A stretch of DNA of 64,000 bases from Symbiodinium natans. Its lineage: Eukaryota; Sar; Dinophyceae; Suessiales; Symbiodiniaceae. The position numbers and the translations under genes were made by a program. The stretch lies in the NCBI GenBank assembly GCA_905221605.1, contig CAJNDS010002081.1, forward strand, positions 536,476 to 600,475, given 5' to 3'. Positions 52,001-59,285 of the stretch are shown here, in pieces. How positions within the stretch are numbered: position 1 is the first letter of the stretch; every line of letters begins with the position of its first letter. The notes beneath the pieces are model-generated. The model searched no databases, was not told where the DNA came from, and worked only from the letters and a program-made list of their open reading frames with translations.

Positions 52001-54547
52001 GACCGCACTACAGGTAGGATCTTTGACAGCACGAAGGGGTATCCTGGTGAAGGACCAGACAATGGTGACGATTTTTCCTCTAAGAGGAACTTACCCTGGA
52101 TCTCTGAAGACTACCTCGACGAAGTGGTGTCGAAAAAGATGGAAAGGTCTTCAGATATGGATGGGTTGGATGGGTTTGTTCCGGAAAGTGAGGGACAGTT
52201 GGAAAAGGTAGAGGTGGAGAATGTTACTGCCTCTAGAATTCTTATGGCTCTTTGGAAAAAGGGATATAGAGCTGGGTATAGGAGGTTGTGTCGTTTGAAT
52301 GTATCTGGATGCAAGGTTGGAGCAATGAAACATCCAATCAAAAGGGTGCAGAAGATCGGCGCTAGAAAGGCCTTCGTGAAAATATTCAATGTTTTTGGAT
52401 CGTCTCAGCATGGCTCAGGAGCTGGCGGAAAGCCAATCATGAAGGTGGTAGGACCAAGGCCAGGTTTTCCAGCTGTACTCAAAGCATCAAATACTGATAG
52501 CACCTTGGGTGAAGGGAGCAGTTCTCAGGTACGTGGCAATGTTCATGTAGAGCAGAATCGCCCTATGGACCGGTACGAGGCGGAGCGTTTGGAGAAGAGG
52601 AAGAAAGGCTTCTGCTATTGGTTCAGCAGGGGAAAAGATCGCTGCAAATTTGGTGAACACTGCAAATTCATCCATTCAGAAGATGATGTGGTGCTGCAAT
52701 CGTATTGGTGCAAGTACTATGTGGCTGGGAGACACTGTTTCTCTGGAAAGGACTGTAAGTTCTCACACAATGCAACTGGGGTAAGGTGTATCCAGTTTGC
52801 TCAGTCTGGGAAGTGCCGTTATGGGGACAAGTGTGTCTTTGAGCATGGTGATCCGCTGGATGAACAGAGGCCAAGGTCTCCAAGGACGCCCCCAAGGGAT
52901 GGTCCAAGGAGAAGTTCTGGTACAAAGGGTGGAGAAAAGGAGATCTCTCCTGAACGGTTCGATGAAGATGAGGAGGATTTCATGGTTTATGACGATGATA
53001 CCAAAATGGTAGAACTGCTGATGGAGGCGATTTCATTTATGTCCAATGGCAAGTCAGATTTGGCTCGTGCAGAGGCGGACCCAGTGTTCAAACTCCTGAA
53101 GTTCAATGGAGACGCTGAACAGATGGATAGAGAATGGTGTTCATGGACCACTGGCATGTTGTCTACACTGGAACTTCACGAAATAGTGAAGTCGTATGAG
53201 GTTTCGCTGGCGGAGGTGGAAGAATGGGTCAATGACCTGAGGATATGGTTCGAGCGAGCCAATGTTGAAGAAGAGAGAGATCCCAAAAGGGGCAAAAAGA
53301 GGTCCCTAGAAAGGGAGTCCAGCAAGGATATTCCTGCCGAAAAGGAGGTGGTGGGAACTTCGGAGACGGAGGTTGCCGTTGAGGAAGAGGTAAAAAAGGT
53401 CAAAAAGAAGAGGAAAACTGCATCTAGCGAGGATCCTTATACTCTTATGGTTCCAAAGCCGAAGAAGATGCCGGCGAACATTGAGAAGGGTGGATCATCA
53501 TCCAATGCGGTGGTTTCTGCAGGGGAAAAAGCCTCTTCGAGAATGCGCACAAAGTCAAGCGTCGTGGGAAAGACGAAGAAGAAGGAGAAAAGTCAAAGCC
53601 CCAAGAAGGAAGAGGTGGTAGTGGTGAAAGGTCCTGAGGAAAAGGATCGTTCCTCTGATGTGGATGCGCAAGTGTCTACCACTGTGGATGCAGAGCTGGG
53701 TCAATCTTGCCAAGCGATTGAGGACGCAAAGAGAGAAGGATTGGTATCCTCAATTCAAAGGTGCGTGCAGGATCCTGTTCTTACAGTGTCGGACCTGGAG
53801 TATGTTCTGCTGCGACTTCACCTAAGTATCGATACCCATCGGAAGAAGAAGTGACTGGATGGTATGGATGAGGGAATGGTTTTTCTCTTTCTGAAGACAG
53901 GTGCGCTGGAACAGCCAATGTGCTGAAAATATGGTGGTTACTATTAAGGGTGTGGAAATCCCTGATAGTAGAAGTCAGTAGCTTTTTGCGTAGCGAAGAC
54001 CACGGTTCGTGGTGAAGAAGACTGAAGAGTCTTCAATGACAAGAGAATCGTGGTGAAAAAAGATTCTCTGTGGTTAATGGGTTTAGCCAATGTGCTATAA
54101 ATTCGTCCTGGATGACGTAAAACCATAATGTGCATTCCAAGCAGCTGGCTGCTGCCCTCATGGCGGTTTTTGGCCGAAAGTCTGCACCTCCAATGTGTGT
54201 CCTAGGAAATCCTAGGACAGGGGGAGTGCGGAGCTGCAGTTGGTATTGTAGAAAGGAGTTGGTGTTGAAAGTTGAAGGGTCAATGTACCTGGTAATCTTC
54301 ATGGCTCAAGACCGGGCCATGCGCCTGGTAGCAAAAAGAAGTTTCGAGTTCCTGGTGTTTGCTGGTTGGTTCAGGGTGAAATCTCTGGCGACTGTTAGGG
54401 TTGGTTTCCTTCCCCTTTCGGTTGCCCCCCGTACCCTAAACCCTAAACCCTAACAATCTCAGGAGAATGGCTACAGGAACATGGCATCCCTGGGCCTTGA
54501 CATCTTCGACTCCAAGAAGTTCTTTAAGCCGCCATGGCTGCAGCCCT
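36932..54547 (+). CDS. Voltage-gated cation channel, single six-helix domain with C-terminal EF-hand (about 22 exons)
   Basis: An ion-conducting membrane protein of the voltage-gated Na/Ca channel superfamily. The phase-consistent exon chain gives, in order: possible S1, S2 with its conserved Glu (VYLMETLLKIRVHKAYFF), S3 (WNVFDLILVILAVYDLV), S4 with Arg/Lys every third residue (IRSLRIVKVSRILR then LVRVIRVFRDLR), S4-S5 and S5, a pore loop with filter-like TGGVDW, S6 ending NVLTG then VFVDHAMK, a charged coiled segment, and an EF-hand loop DADGDGKISWVE formed across an intron. Introns use GT, GC and GA donors. Only one domain is seen, so a tetramer is expected by family analogy. Calcium probably modulates gating through the EF-hand. 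Start, S1 and terminus are not fixed. Confidence 0.85.
37092..37195 (+). CDS. Channel exon: probable S1 and S1-S2 loop
   Basis: Reads CIVCFPRNVLVILYTANWTM, then ENETFQVPYAPEAA, ending at a gtaagg donor in phase 0. NVLVILYTANWT is a plausible S1 helix, followed by a polar loop with an NET sequon. Confidence 0.6.
37325..37351 (+). CDS. Channel micro-exon (S1-S2 loop)
   Basis: Nine codons, LESQNDTAM, between gcaag and gtaatt, phase 0 at both ends. Confidence 0.55.
37485..37578. mobile_element. 94 bp MITE-like element, family B, copy 1
   Basis: Near-perfect ends: taccaggatgggctattagg and (reverse) taccaggatgggctattaga. The larger relative is at 60384-60573. It lies within a channel intron. Confidence 0.9.
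37742..37784 (+). CDS. Channel exon: start of S2
   Basis: After ctgcag it reads LQNAEVVSALDIFF plus one base, then a GA donor (gagcct). Phase 1 matches the next exon, giving C at the junction. Confidence 0.7.
38132..38205 (+). CDS. Channel exon: S2 and S2-S3 linker
   Basis: After gacgag it reads SVYLMETLLKIRVHKAYFFW plus NEDP, then a GC donor (gccggc), phase 0. The VxxxExLLKIxVHxxxFF pattern is typical of S2 in voltage-gated Na/Ca-type channels. Confidence 0.8.
38962..39035 (+). CDS. Channel exon: S3
   Basis: After ggcag it reads EAPWNVFDLILVILAVYDLV, then VFFL. WN-FD is the S3 signature. The end is either a GC donor at 39036 (phase 2, matching 39217) or a GT donor at 39055. Confidence 0.85.
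39217..39322 (+). CDS. Channel exon candidate: S3-S4 region
   Basis: After ttcag the high-GC3 frame reads ISDGHSANMNFMRRATGDWK, then MSTYLRFTVVLDILG to a gtttag donor in phase 0. The linker would be unusually long and a second frame is also open, so assignment is tentative. Confidence 0.5.
39408..39472 (+). CDS. Channel exon: first half of S4 voltage sensor
   Basis: After ttaag it reads LAPLAVAWIRSLRIVKVSRI plus L, then two bases before a GC donor (gccagc). Basic residues at every third position mark a voltage sensor. Confidence 0.9.
39782..39862 (+). CDS. Channel exon: end of S4 and S4-S5 linker
   Basis: After ggaag, entering in phase 2 so that AG plus G codes Arg, it reads LVRVIRVFRDLRCMLFSIIW, then SFSSLF and two bases before a GC donor (gcagct). 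VFRDLR is the classic S4-S5 motif. Confidence 0.9.
40185..40246 (+). CDS. Channel exon: S5
   Basis: After aaaag, completing a Trp codon, it reads CLVLIFFVILVFSLLIVQLL and one base before gttctg. A clean hydrophobic helix. Confidence 0.85.
40702..40724 (+). CDS. Channel micro-exon after S5
   Basis: Phase 1 entry after gtcag gives VENMRSQK, then gttggt in phase 0. It is the only in-phase continuation of S5 that I can see. Confidence 0.65.
41054..41113 (+). CDS. Channel exon candidate: turret region
   Basis: After tcaag it reads LGSSVRTLGIWMGSPWDCPE in phase 0, then a GC donor (gcccat). It is phase-compatible on both sides, with CCCTAAA upstream and TTTAGGG downstream. Confidence 0.5.
41339..41392 (+). 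CDS. Channel exon: start of pore loop
   Basis: After ggaag it reads DVADNDPIKDGFLYYFGS, then a GC donor (gcccct), phase 0. YFGS is the usual entry to the pore helix. Confidence 0.75.
41641..41675 (+). CDS. Channel exon: pore helix
   Basis: After cgcag it reads VQATMATLYQP and two bases before a GA donor (gagctc). The TLYQ block corresponds to TLFQ in relatives. Confidence 0.65.
42036..42119 (+). CDS. Channel exon: selectivity-filter region
   Basis: After gcgag it reads TGGVDWRNPYELLAAWSQHV, then APESPNA and two bases before gtaagg. TGGVDW is placed where the selectivity filter of related channels lies. Confidence 0.85.
42323..42344 (+). CDS. Channel micro-exon: start of S6
   Basis: After atgag, completing a Ser codon, it reads CMAFLFY, then gtgtct. 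Phase 0 exit. Confidence 0.8.
42590..42745. repeat. ATATGATTA 9-mer minisatellite in a channel intron
   Basis: About 17 imperfect copies of a 9-base unit. Because 9 is a multiple of 3, frames stay open on both strands (Ile/Asn/Met or His repeats); these are not genes. Confidence 0.9.
43008..43049 (+). CDS. Channel exon: S6
   Basis: After gccag it reads VAFFEFAVFNVLTG, then a GC donor (gcagct), phase 0. FAVFNVLTG matches the conserved S6 Asn region. Confidence 0.9.
43388..43518. mobile_element. 131 bp inverted-repeat element, family C
   Basis: aaacaggctggtggtctctt at the left, and its reverse complement with one change at the right (aaggagaccaccagcctgttt). Single copy in this window, inside the intron between S6 exons. 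Confidence 0.85.
43920..43943 (+). CDS. Channel micro-exon: S6 end
   Basis: After cccag it reads VFVDHAMK, then gtgccc. It joins NVLTG to VFVDHAMK, the standard S6 exit of these channels. Confidence 0.85.
44066..44128 (+). CDS. Channel exon: charged post-S6 helix
   Basis: After ttgag it reads VSAADRELALAEQKKKERTE plus A in phase 0, with a GA donor (gaaggg) favoured. Confidence 0.75.
44225..44248 (+). CDS. Channel micro-exon before the EF-hand
   Basis: After tgtag it reads DEEWQSLE and meets a GA donor (gatgca); a GC donor 10 bases later is an alternative but breaks the phase. Confidence 0.55.
44531..44584 (+). CDS. Channel exon: first half of EF-hand
   Basis: After gtcag it reads AERLRDTCRIIDADGDGK, then gtgggc, phase 0. 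It supplies the first seven loop residues. Confidence 0.9.
44845..45013. repeat. TTTTGGG heptamer array
   Basis: About 22 copies of a G-strand variant with four T, embedded in the intron that splits the EF-hand. The low-complexity plus-strand frame here (Gly/Phe/Trp/Val/Leu) is an artefact of the 7-base period. Confidence 0.9.
45418..45471 (+). CDS. Channel exon: second half of EF-hand
   Basis: After ctgcag it reads ISWVEFHDFLQFVGHSVL, then gtagcc, phase 0. Joined to the previous exon it makes DADGDGKISWVE, a complete 12-residue loop with acidic residues at 1, 3, 5 and Glu at 12. Confidence 0.9.
45781..45987 (+). repeat. 5' long terminal repeat, 207 bp
   Basis: Begins tgcggagctgcagttggtat and ends ttgccccccgta. 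By eye it is identical over its full length to 54227-54433, implying recent insertion. The left flank ends in CCCTA of a telomere-type tract and the right flank of the element begins CCCTA, compatible with a 5 bp target duplication; the repetitive target also allows 12 bp. Confidence 0.95.
45988..46000 (+). other. Primer-binding site, complementary to tRNA-Met anticodon arm
   Basis: ggttatgagccca follows the LTR without a gap. Its reverse complement, tgggctcataacc, contains the CAT anticodon and flanking stem of initiator-type methionine tRNA. Copia-group elements prime from this internal region rather than from the tRNA 3' end. Confidence 0.75.
46053..51700 (+). CDS. Element polyprotein, first frame: WW, S1-like, Trp-rich and three CCCH zinc-finger motifs
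   Basis: ATG lies in a good context 65 bases after the LTR. Residues about 207-238 form a WW domain (two Trp 23 apart, with GREYLYCLDTGDTQW). About 648-716 is an S1-like RNA-binding fold (GDWITALVRCINGHGAFLEH). About 729-769 is Trp-rich. CCCH motifs lie near 956-976 (CX7CX5CX3H), 1049-1070 (CX7CX5CX3H) and 1099-1121 (CX8CX5CX3H). A helical SAM-like stretch lies near 1222-1275. The remainder is acidic and disordered. These domains suggest RNA binding, possibly packaging of element RNA. The frame formally stays open to 52211 (2052 codons), but beyond about 51690 its composition is non-coding and the adjacent frame takes over. Confidence 0.85.
51671..53854 (+). CDS. Element polyprotein, second frame: three further CCCH zinc fingers and basic tail
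   Basis: Open from the stop at 51668-51670; the first ATG is 51701, giving 717 codons to TGA. The frame is -1 relative to the upstream one. From that ATG, CCCH motifs lie near residues 303-325 (CX9CX5CX3H), 336-356 and 363-383 (both CX8CX5CX3H), matching the style of the upstream fingers. After that come a helical region and a Lys/Glu-rich tail with KKVKKKRK. It is probably the continuation of the same protein, by a frameshift event, an intron or a disabling indel. Alternatively it is a separate protein starting at 51701. Confidence 0.8.
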   Translation, partial: WSSFSTCADQLEVLWNRMDDDADEEMDPSGMVLEILGQEDAVLDQGINESPIPIEDAGGETIGDTGRDGKAPEVSPEEETSSGSSRLAGTRMFLWSVYSRVASNWDFSTQDRTTGRIFDSTKGYPGEGPDNGDDFSSKRNLPWISEDYLDEVVSKKMERSSDMDGLDGFVPESEGQLEKVEVENVTASRILMALWKKGYRAGYRRLCRLNVSGCKVGAMKHPIKRVQKIGARKAFVKIFNVFGSSQHGSGAGGKPIMKVVGPRPGFPAVLKASNTDSTLGEGSSSQVRGNVHVEQNRPMDRYEAERLEKRKKGFCYWFSRGKDRCKFGEHCKFIHSEDDVVLQSYWCKYYVAGRHCFSGKDCKFSHNATGVRCIQFAQSGKCRYGDKCVFEHGDPLDEQRPRSPRTPPRDGPRRSSGTKGGEKEISPERFDEDEEDFMVYDDDTKMVELLMEAISFMSNGKSDLARAEADPVFKLLKFNGDAEQMDREWCSWTTGMLSTLELHEIVKSYEVSLAEVEEWVNDLRIWFERANVEEERDPKRGKKRSLERESSKDIPAEKEVVGTSETEVAVEEEVKKVKKKRKTASSEDPYTLMVPKPKKMPANIEKGGSSSNAVVSAGEKASSRMRTKSSVVGKTKKKEKSQSPKKEEVVVVKGPEEKDRSSDVDAQVSTTVDAELGQSCQAIEDAKREGLVSSIQRCVQDPVLTVSDLEYVLLRLHLSIDTHRKKK
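53855..54212. other. Element 3' untranslated region with several short hairpins
   Basis: No coding signal. Inverted repeats include gaagactgaagagtcttc (about 54016-54033), gagaatcgtg...agattctc (about 54041-54066) and cctaggaaatcctagg (about 54201-54216). These could be RNA packaging or reverse-transcription signals, but that is only inference. Confidence 0.6.
54213..54226 (+). other. Polypurine tract next to 3' LTR
   Basis: taggacagggggag directly abuts the 3' LTR, as expected for the plus-strand primer of LTR elements. Confidence 0.7.
54227..54433 (+). repeat. 3' long terminal repeat, 207 bp
   Basis: Same length and sequence as the 5' LTR. The host CCCTAAA tract resumes at 54434. Confidence 0.95.
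54463..54547 (+). CDS. Channel exon downstream of the retroelement
   Basis: After ctcag, phase 0 entry matches 45471. It reads ENGYRNMASLGLDIFDSKKF, then FKPPWLQP and one base before gtaggg. Downstream exons are not assigned with confidence. Confidence 0.7.
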
Positions 54548-55136
54548 GTAGGGTTTAGGGTTTTAGGGTTTAGGGTTTAGGGTTTAGGGTTTAGGGTTTA
54601 GGGTTTTGGGGCCCCCGTTCTTGTGCGGCGTAGGGAAGACCCTAAGCCCTAAGTCCGACCTTGTAGCCATATCCCAGTAGCGTAAGCCCTGAACTCCAAG
54701 CCCAACCCTGCCATGCAACGCTCAAAGCCTTGAGCCCCAAGCCCCAGGCCCTTCAAAACAAAAATAAGCCCGAACTTACTTAACACCCCAAAGCCTCAAA
54801 ACGCTAAACTCTTGAACCCAAACCCCCGCAACCACACCACCGGGAAGGGGGGGGGGGGGCGGACAAGTCCTGATGATATTCCCATGCATTCATTGTTTAG
54901 GGTTTTAGGATTTAGGGCTTAGCTAGGTTTATGCTGACATGAAAGGAACTTGATGGTCATGACAAATCAGCGGGAGATCGAGATCACACAGTTCGTTTCT
55001 GGATGCATGCGGATGAAAGGCGCTGCTTGCAAAACAGCTTTCATTCACCCTAAACCGCAAACCCCAAACCCCAAACCCCAAACCCCAAACCCTAAACCCT
55101 AAACCCTAAACCCACCAGTTTCTGCACGCTTCCCGC

Positions 55137-55560
55137 GATGTCGCCCTGTACCAAGCAAGCACTTCCCCTGCTTTGCCAGGCGCTGCCACTGGCCTCTCGT
55201 CTGCACATGGCGCAGAGAGTGCTTGCTGGTGTTCCGCATTACGAAACGCAGAAGCTGCAGCACAATGCCGCTTATTCCAGGTATCGACCTGCACACGCTG
55301 GTGGCTGAGGCGGCACCGACAGGGCTCATACAGGGAGTGTGCCACGAACTGTGTTGCTAGTGTGCTGCTACAGTCATTTTAGCCCGTGAGATCCGCCTTG
55401 CGTGATGGGCATAGCTCGCATGGCGCGCTGTCAATAGAGTATTGAAGCAAGTGGATGGTTCTTTCATTGGTGTGAAAAGGCTCCCTACACATATGGCGAG
55501 CGTGTGCACTCGGCATCCTTGAAATGAGAACCCTACTTCACAAGAGAACACGACATCTTG
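55137..55560. other. Spacer with short open frames, no assigned gene
   Basis: Between C-strand tracts. Open frames exist on both strands but none has convincing splice boundaries or composition. Confidence 0.4.
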
Positions 55561-55723
55561 ACGCCACGCACTCGCAAAAGAAACAGCCCTAACCCCAAAC
55601 CCCTAAACCCCAAACCCCTAAACCCCAAACCCTAAACCCTAAACCCCAAACCCAAAATCCTAAACCCCTGAACCCTAAACCCTGAACCCTAAACCCCAAA
55701 CCCTAAACCCTGCAACTCCGCAG

Positions 55724-55794
55724 ATCTCGGCCTTGACACGCCGGCAAGAGCAGCTGCAGGACTCTCCACCTTGGGTCCGCGCCTATTTTCCAGA
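55724..55794 (+). CDS. Putative exon, possibly channel tail
   Basis: After ccgcag one frame reads ISALTRRQEQLQDSPPWVRA, then YFPE to gtcgag. A second frame, LGLDTPARAAAGLSTLGPRL, fits the phase of the preceding channel exon. The choice is unresolved. Confidence 0.45.
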
Positions 55795-56384
55795 GGGTCG
55801 AGGGTTTAGGGTTTAGGGTTTAGGGTTTAGGGCCATCCAGAAAGATTTCAACCCCCCCCCCCCCCCGAAATACTACAAGACGTTTTTTTTTTGAACCCAC
55901 CCCCGAAAAGGGTACCCCTACTTTGGGAAATCGCCATTTGGGGCATGGTAACCCTTAACTCTCTTGTATTAATCCTTTTATAGGTTAAGGGGTTTGCTTT
56001 AGGGTATGGTGAGTTATTCTTAGAAAAGATGTGGAGGTTTCAATTTTCCCCCAAGTGAGGGTTTAGGGGGTTTAGGGTTTATAAGAATGTTCAAGGGGTT
56101 TAGGTGGTTTACGTGGTTTGGGTGGTTTAGGATTTAACGAGTTCAGGTGTTTAGGGGGTTTACGTGGTCTTGGGTGGTTTGGGTGGTTTGGATGGTTTAG
56201 GGTCTTTCCCAAGTTTGAAGGGGTCCTTGTCAAGGGGATGAAGGTCGAGCCTGGGAAATGCCCAGCAACGCCTGACATCCCAAACCCCTCGGCCGCTGGC
56301 CCGCCCCAAGCTGGCTTAGGGTTTAAGGTTTAGGGTTTAGGGTTTAGGGTTTAGGCTCTGGGATGCCAAGCTGGTTTCTCGCAG

Positions 56385-56453
56385 GACATAATCCTGTCGG
56401 TGGTGAAGGATCGCGCGATAAGGCCTTCGCCTTTGCCAGCAGGGCCGATCTAA
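56385..56453 (+). CDS. Putative terminal exon
   Basis: After tcgcag, phase 0, it reads DIILSVVKDRAIRPSPLPAG plus PI and TAA. It could end the channel gene. The alternative phase 1 frame (GHNPVGGEGSRDKAFAFASR) would link to the exon at 56935 instead. Confidence 0.45.
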   Translation, partial: DIILSVVKDRAIRPSPLPAGPI

Positions 56454-56934
56454 GTCATGGGGCCCTTCTGGTACCCGAAAAGCCTAGATGAACCCAGATT
56501 TATTAAACCCTAAACCCTAAACCCTAAACCCTAAACCCTAAACCCTAAACCCTAAACCCTAAACCCTAAACCGAAAGACCTGACTGCATGGCTTCGGGTT
56601 TGGTCATTTCCCGAGTTTTCCTTCTTTGGCGGTTTTGCCCGGCCAACGGATTCTTGATCGGGGCTCTTGGAGAGGCTGAAACCCGAGAGAATGTGCTGTT
56701 GGGAGCTTTAGGGAATATGCTATAATCGAGTAGGCCCCCCCCCCCCCCCCCCGCCCCCCTGCGTTGTAGCCCATAAGATCAGCGCCCGTTGGGTCACCTT
56801 TCATGTCAGGGCAGCTGCCCTAAACCCTAAACCCTAAACCCGAAATCCTAAACCCTAAACCCTAAACCCTAAACCCTAAACCCTAAACCCTAAACCCTAA
56901 ACCCTAAACCCTAAACCCTAAAGGGACAGTTCAG

Positions 56935-56985
56935 GGGCGCAGCTCCATGAGTTCCTGGATGAAGGGGTGTTGGCAGCGTCGGCAG
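56935..56985 (+). CDS. Putative internal exon
   Basis: Bounded by ttcag and gtctgg. Reads AQLHEFLDEGVLAASA, phase 1 at both ends. It joins in frame to the exon at 57241. Confidence 0.55.
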
Positions 56986-57090
56986 GTCTGGAGATTCTCA
57001 CATATGGCCGGTTCCCTTAAGGGGAGCCCTCAGAATACAAGGCTCCGCATGGCTAATCGGACCCCTAAACCCTAAACCCTAAACCCTAAA

Positions 57091-57170
57091 CCCTAGACCC
57101 TAGACCCTAGACCCTAGACCCTAGACCCTAGACCCTAGACCCTAGACCCTAGACCCTAGACCCTAGACCC
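57091..57170. repeat. Homogeneous CCCTAGA block, about 11 units
   Basis: A run of one variant heptamer in an otherwise CCCTAAA tract, within the intron between exons 56935 and 57241. Confidence 0.9.
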
Positions 57171-57240
57171 TAAACATAAACCCTAACTTAAAGAAGTCTC
57201 TGCAATATTGAATGCAAAAGCCTCTGTCCGTGTGCTTCAG

Positions 57241-57308
57241 GTCCAGATCAGCTGAGCGGTCTCTTGGTTGAAGACGCGGGGTGGAGTTCGGATGTTGCAC
57301 CCAGCGCG
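57241..57308 (+). CDS. Putative internal exon, 22 codons
   Basis: Bounded by ttcag and gtagat. Reads PDQLSGLLVEDAGWSSDVAP plus SA, leaving in phase 0. Confidence 0.6.
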
Positions 57309-57339
57309 GTAGATAACATGGCCATGTATATAACTGTAG

Positions 57340-57540
57340 AGTGAAACCCTGTTATATGTGTATATATATATACCCATATGGTATATCTATGTACTTATTT
57401 GCTTATTTGTATTATATAGTAGTACACGTATAGGTATGTATATATATATATATATATATATGCACATGTGTATATATAGACATACATCTATATATATACA
57501 CATATATATATATATATACATATACATTCTAGATATATCA
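57340..57540. repeat. AT-rich microsatellite
   Basis: Imperfect (TA)n with interspersed GTA/CATA words, in an intron. The 80-codon open frame here is low-complexity. Confidence 0.8.
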
Positions 57541-57649
57541 TCCCTAAGCCCTGATAGGATTCATAGGCTTTATAGCAACAGGGTTCACAAGGTCGTATAG
57601 GGCTTCGAAGGGCTTAGGGTGGGAAACCCTAAATCCGAAAACGCTGCAG

Positions 57650-57703
57650 GCTGCGCGTGATAGCAGGGACCCCACCAGAGAGCATCATGAAGAATCACCC
57701 CTG
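57650..57703 (+). CDS. Putative internal exon, GC donor
   Basis: After ctgcag, phase 0, it reads AARDSRDPTREHHEESPL and meets gcataa. It continues the pair 56935 and 57241. Confidence 0.5.
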
Positions 57704-57857
57704 GCATAATTGTCTGGAACCCCCCCTCCATGTAGGTATTTCCCGAAACGGGGAATCCCCTTATGTACCCCCTCAGTTAGCTATAAATCCTTGTGAAAGG
57801 AATCACCAAACGGCGGTACCCTTCGTGGGGAACCGCCCCCAATGTTGCTGACCGCAG

Positions 57858-57907
57858 CTCAGCATAAGGAAGATGTCGACGCCTATGTCACAGGCCACTG
57901 AGGGTCG
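57858..57907 (+). CDS. Putative terminal exon
   Basis: After ccgcag it reads either QHKEDVDAYVTGH and TGA, or LSIRKMSTPMSQATEG and onward, depending on the phase of the upstream donor. Confidence 0.4.
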
Positions 57908-58270
57908 GACTTAGTGCTCCCAATAGCACTTACTAGCATGAGGGTTGAGGGTCTGGGGTTCAGGGTTTAGGGTTTAGGGTTTAGGGTTTAGGGTTTCGGG
58001 AATATATGGTTCCTATACCTCAAGGGTCTGTATCGGGACCTTTGGGGAGTTTCAACCGTCCCAGTCTTGCCCTGATTGACAGCACACCTCAACATCCCCC
58101 CCCCCCACACCTCCGAGACTACCACGACCCCCCCCTCCCTTCCTAGCGCGCGTCAGGGGATTAGAGGGGGTGCCTTAGGATGAGGACATCTTGCTGTTTG
58201 GGGGGTCTATGTTTAGAGGTCCCTTGTTTTCGGAAACCCCCCATGTGACGCCGGCTTGTGCTGGTCGCAG

Positions 58271-58504
58271 CTCATCCTTCTGTTGTTTAAAGGGCTGCCC
58301 TTGTCATGCTTGCGCAACGATCAGGGACAGACGCCGCCAACGATCTTCACTTCGCACTGTCACAGCAATGCGTCGCTGTCGGAGAGGACTGGTCCGCGGG
58401 AGTGTCTGAGCTTTCTTTCTGGCTCAGGGAGTCCAGAATGTAACTCCCTGCTGTTCAGGTTCGGACTGCATGTGTTGGATCACTCTGGGGAGGCAAGTCC
58501 ATGA
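58271..58504 (+). CDS. Putative long terminal exon, 77 codons
   Basis: After gtcgcag it reads LILLLFKGLPLSCLRNDQGQ, then TPPTIFTSHCHSNASLSERT, and onward to LDHSGEASP and TGA. It is among the longest exon-like frames outside the element. Product not recognised. Confidence 0.45.
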   Translation, partial: LILLLFKGLPLSCLRNDQGQTPPTIFTSHCHSNASLSERTGPRECLSFLSGSGSPECNSLLFRFGLHVLDHSGEASP

Positions 58505-58968
58505 TGCTATGTAAGTTAGGGGCATGGTGGGCTTGTCCCCTGCCCTAAGAAGCAGACTGAACTCTTCTGCTGATCTTGCCAAGTTCCGTCGAGCTTCGGA
58601 GAAATACCCCCCCCCCCCCGACAAAGGAATATACTCAAATGTTGGGATGTTCCCCCTTTTCCTAACTGTCCTTAATAGGTATTATAGTACCCCCCCCCCC
58701 CCCCCCACTATCATCCCACTCAAATGCCCAAGTTCGTATAACCGTATAACCGGGACTTTCGGTGACCTTAGTGCTTTAATCTTGGGGACTGGGTCGGTAA
58801 CCTTTACCCTGGATATGCAGAATCCGACCATCTATGAAGGTTAACCTGTTTTGGGCCAGGGTACTCAGCCCCTAAGCAGTTCATATAACAAGGGCCCTGG
58901 TTTAAAGTATAATAACCCTTTCACAAAGAGGAATTAGTCTCTCCGAGTTGCCAGAGTTTGCTCGGTTT

Positions 58969-59062
58969 AGGGCTTAGGGTTTAGGGTTTAGGGTTTAGGG
59001 TTTAGGGTTTAGGGTTTAGGGTTTAGGGTTTAGGGTTTAGGGTTTAGGGTTTAGGGTTTAGG
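58969..59062. repeat. TTTAGGG tract, about 13 units
   Basis: Near-perfect G-strand array. Confidence 0.9.
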
Positions 59063-59237
59063 GTCCGCATTGGGGATGGTGGTCTAAGTTGAATCTATCT
59101 GTTTTTGGATTCGGAGCTTTCAGGAATGGACTAGAACAATGATCTCAACAGAGCCGATGATTTAGATCAGCGCCTCCGCTTTTGTGAGGGTTTAGGGTTT
59201 AGGGTTAGGGTTTAGGGTTTAGGGCTTTGGGTTGCAG

Positions 59238-59285
59238 GAGCAACAGCCAGACCTTGGCAGCCGCGATTCCCTCAGAAGGACCAGC
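59238..59285 (+). CDS. Putative internal exon, 16 codons
   Basis: Bounded by ttgcag and gtatgt. Reads EQQPDLGSRDSLRRTS in phase 0. Confidence 0.5.

Larger units (their letters stand above)
45781..54433 (+). mobile_element. 8.65 kb LTR retroelement without visible pol, inserted in a channel intron
   Basis: Identical 207 bp LTRs, a primer-binding site directly after the 5' LTR, a purine-rich tract directly before the 3' LTR and a large internal open frame define an LTR retroelement. The primer site resembles that of copia, which is primed by an internal tRNA-Met fragment. I see no aspartic protease, integrase or reverse transcriptase motif. In place of a CCHC gag finger the protein carries CCCH fingers. 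It therefore looks non-autonomous, depending on a partner element, or it is an element with a captured host-type RNA-binding gene. It sits in the intron 45472-54462, within a CCCTAAA tract. Confidence 0.9.

Noticed and set aside
51701-52211. C-terminal tail of the 2052-codon frame
   Set aside because: Composition turns non-coding (Trp/Arg/Met-rich) exactly where the -1 frame becomes acidic and protein-like.
54240-54453. 107-codon frame across the 3' LTR
   Set aside because: It is the LTR itself; the same frame recurs in the 5' LTR and runs into telomere-type repeat.
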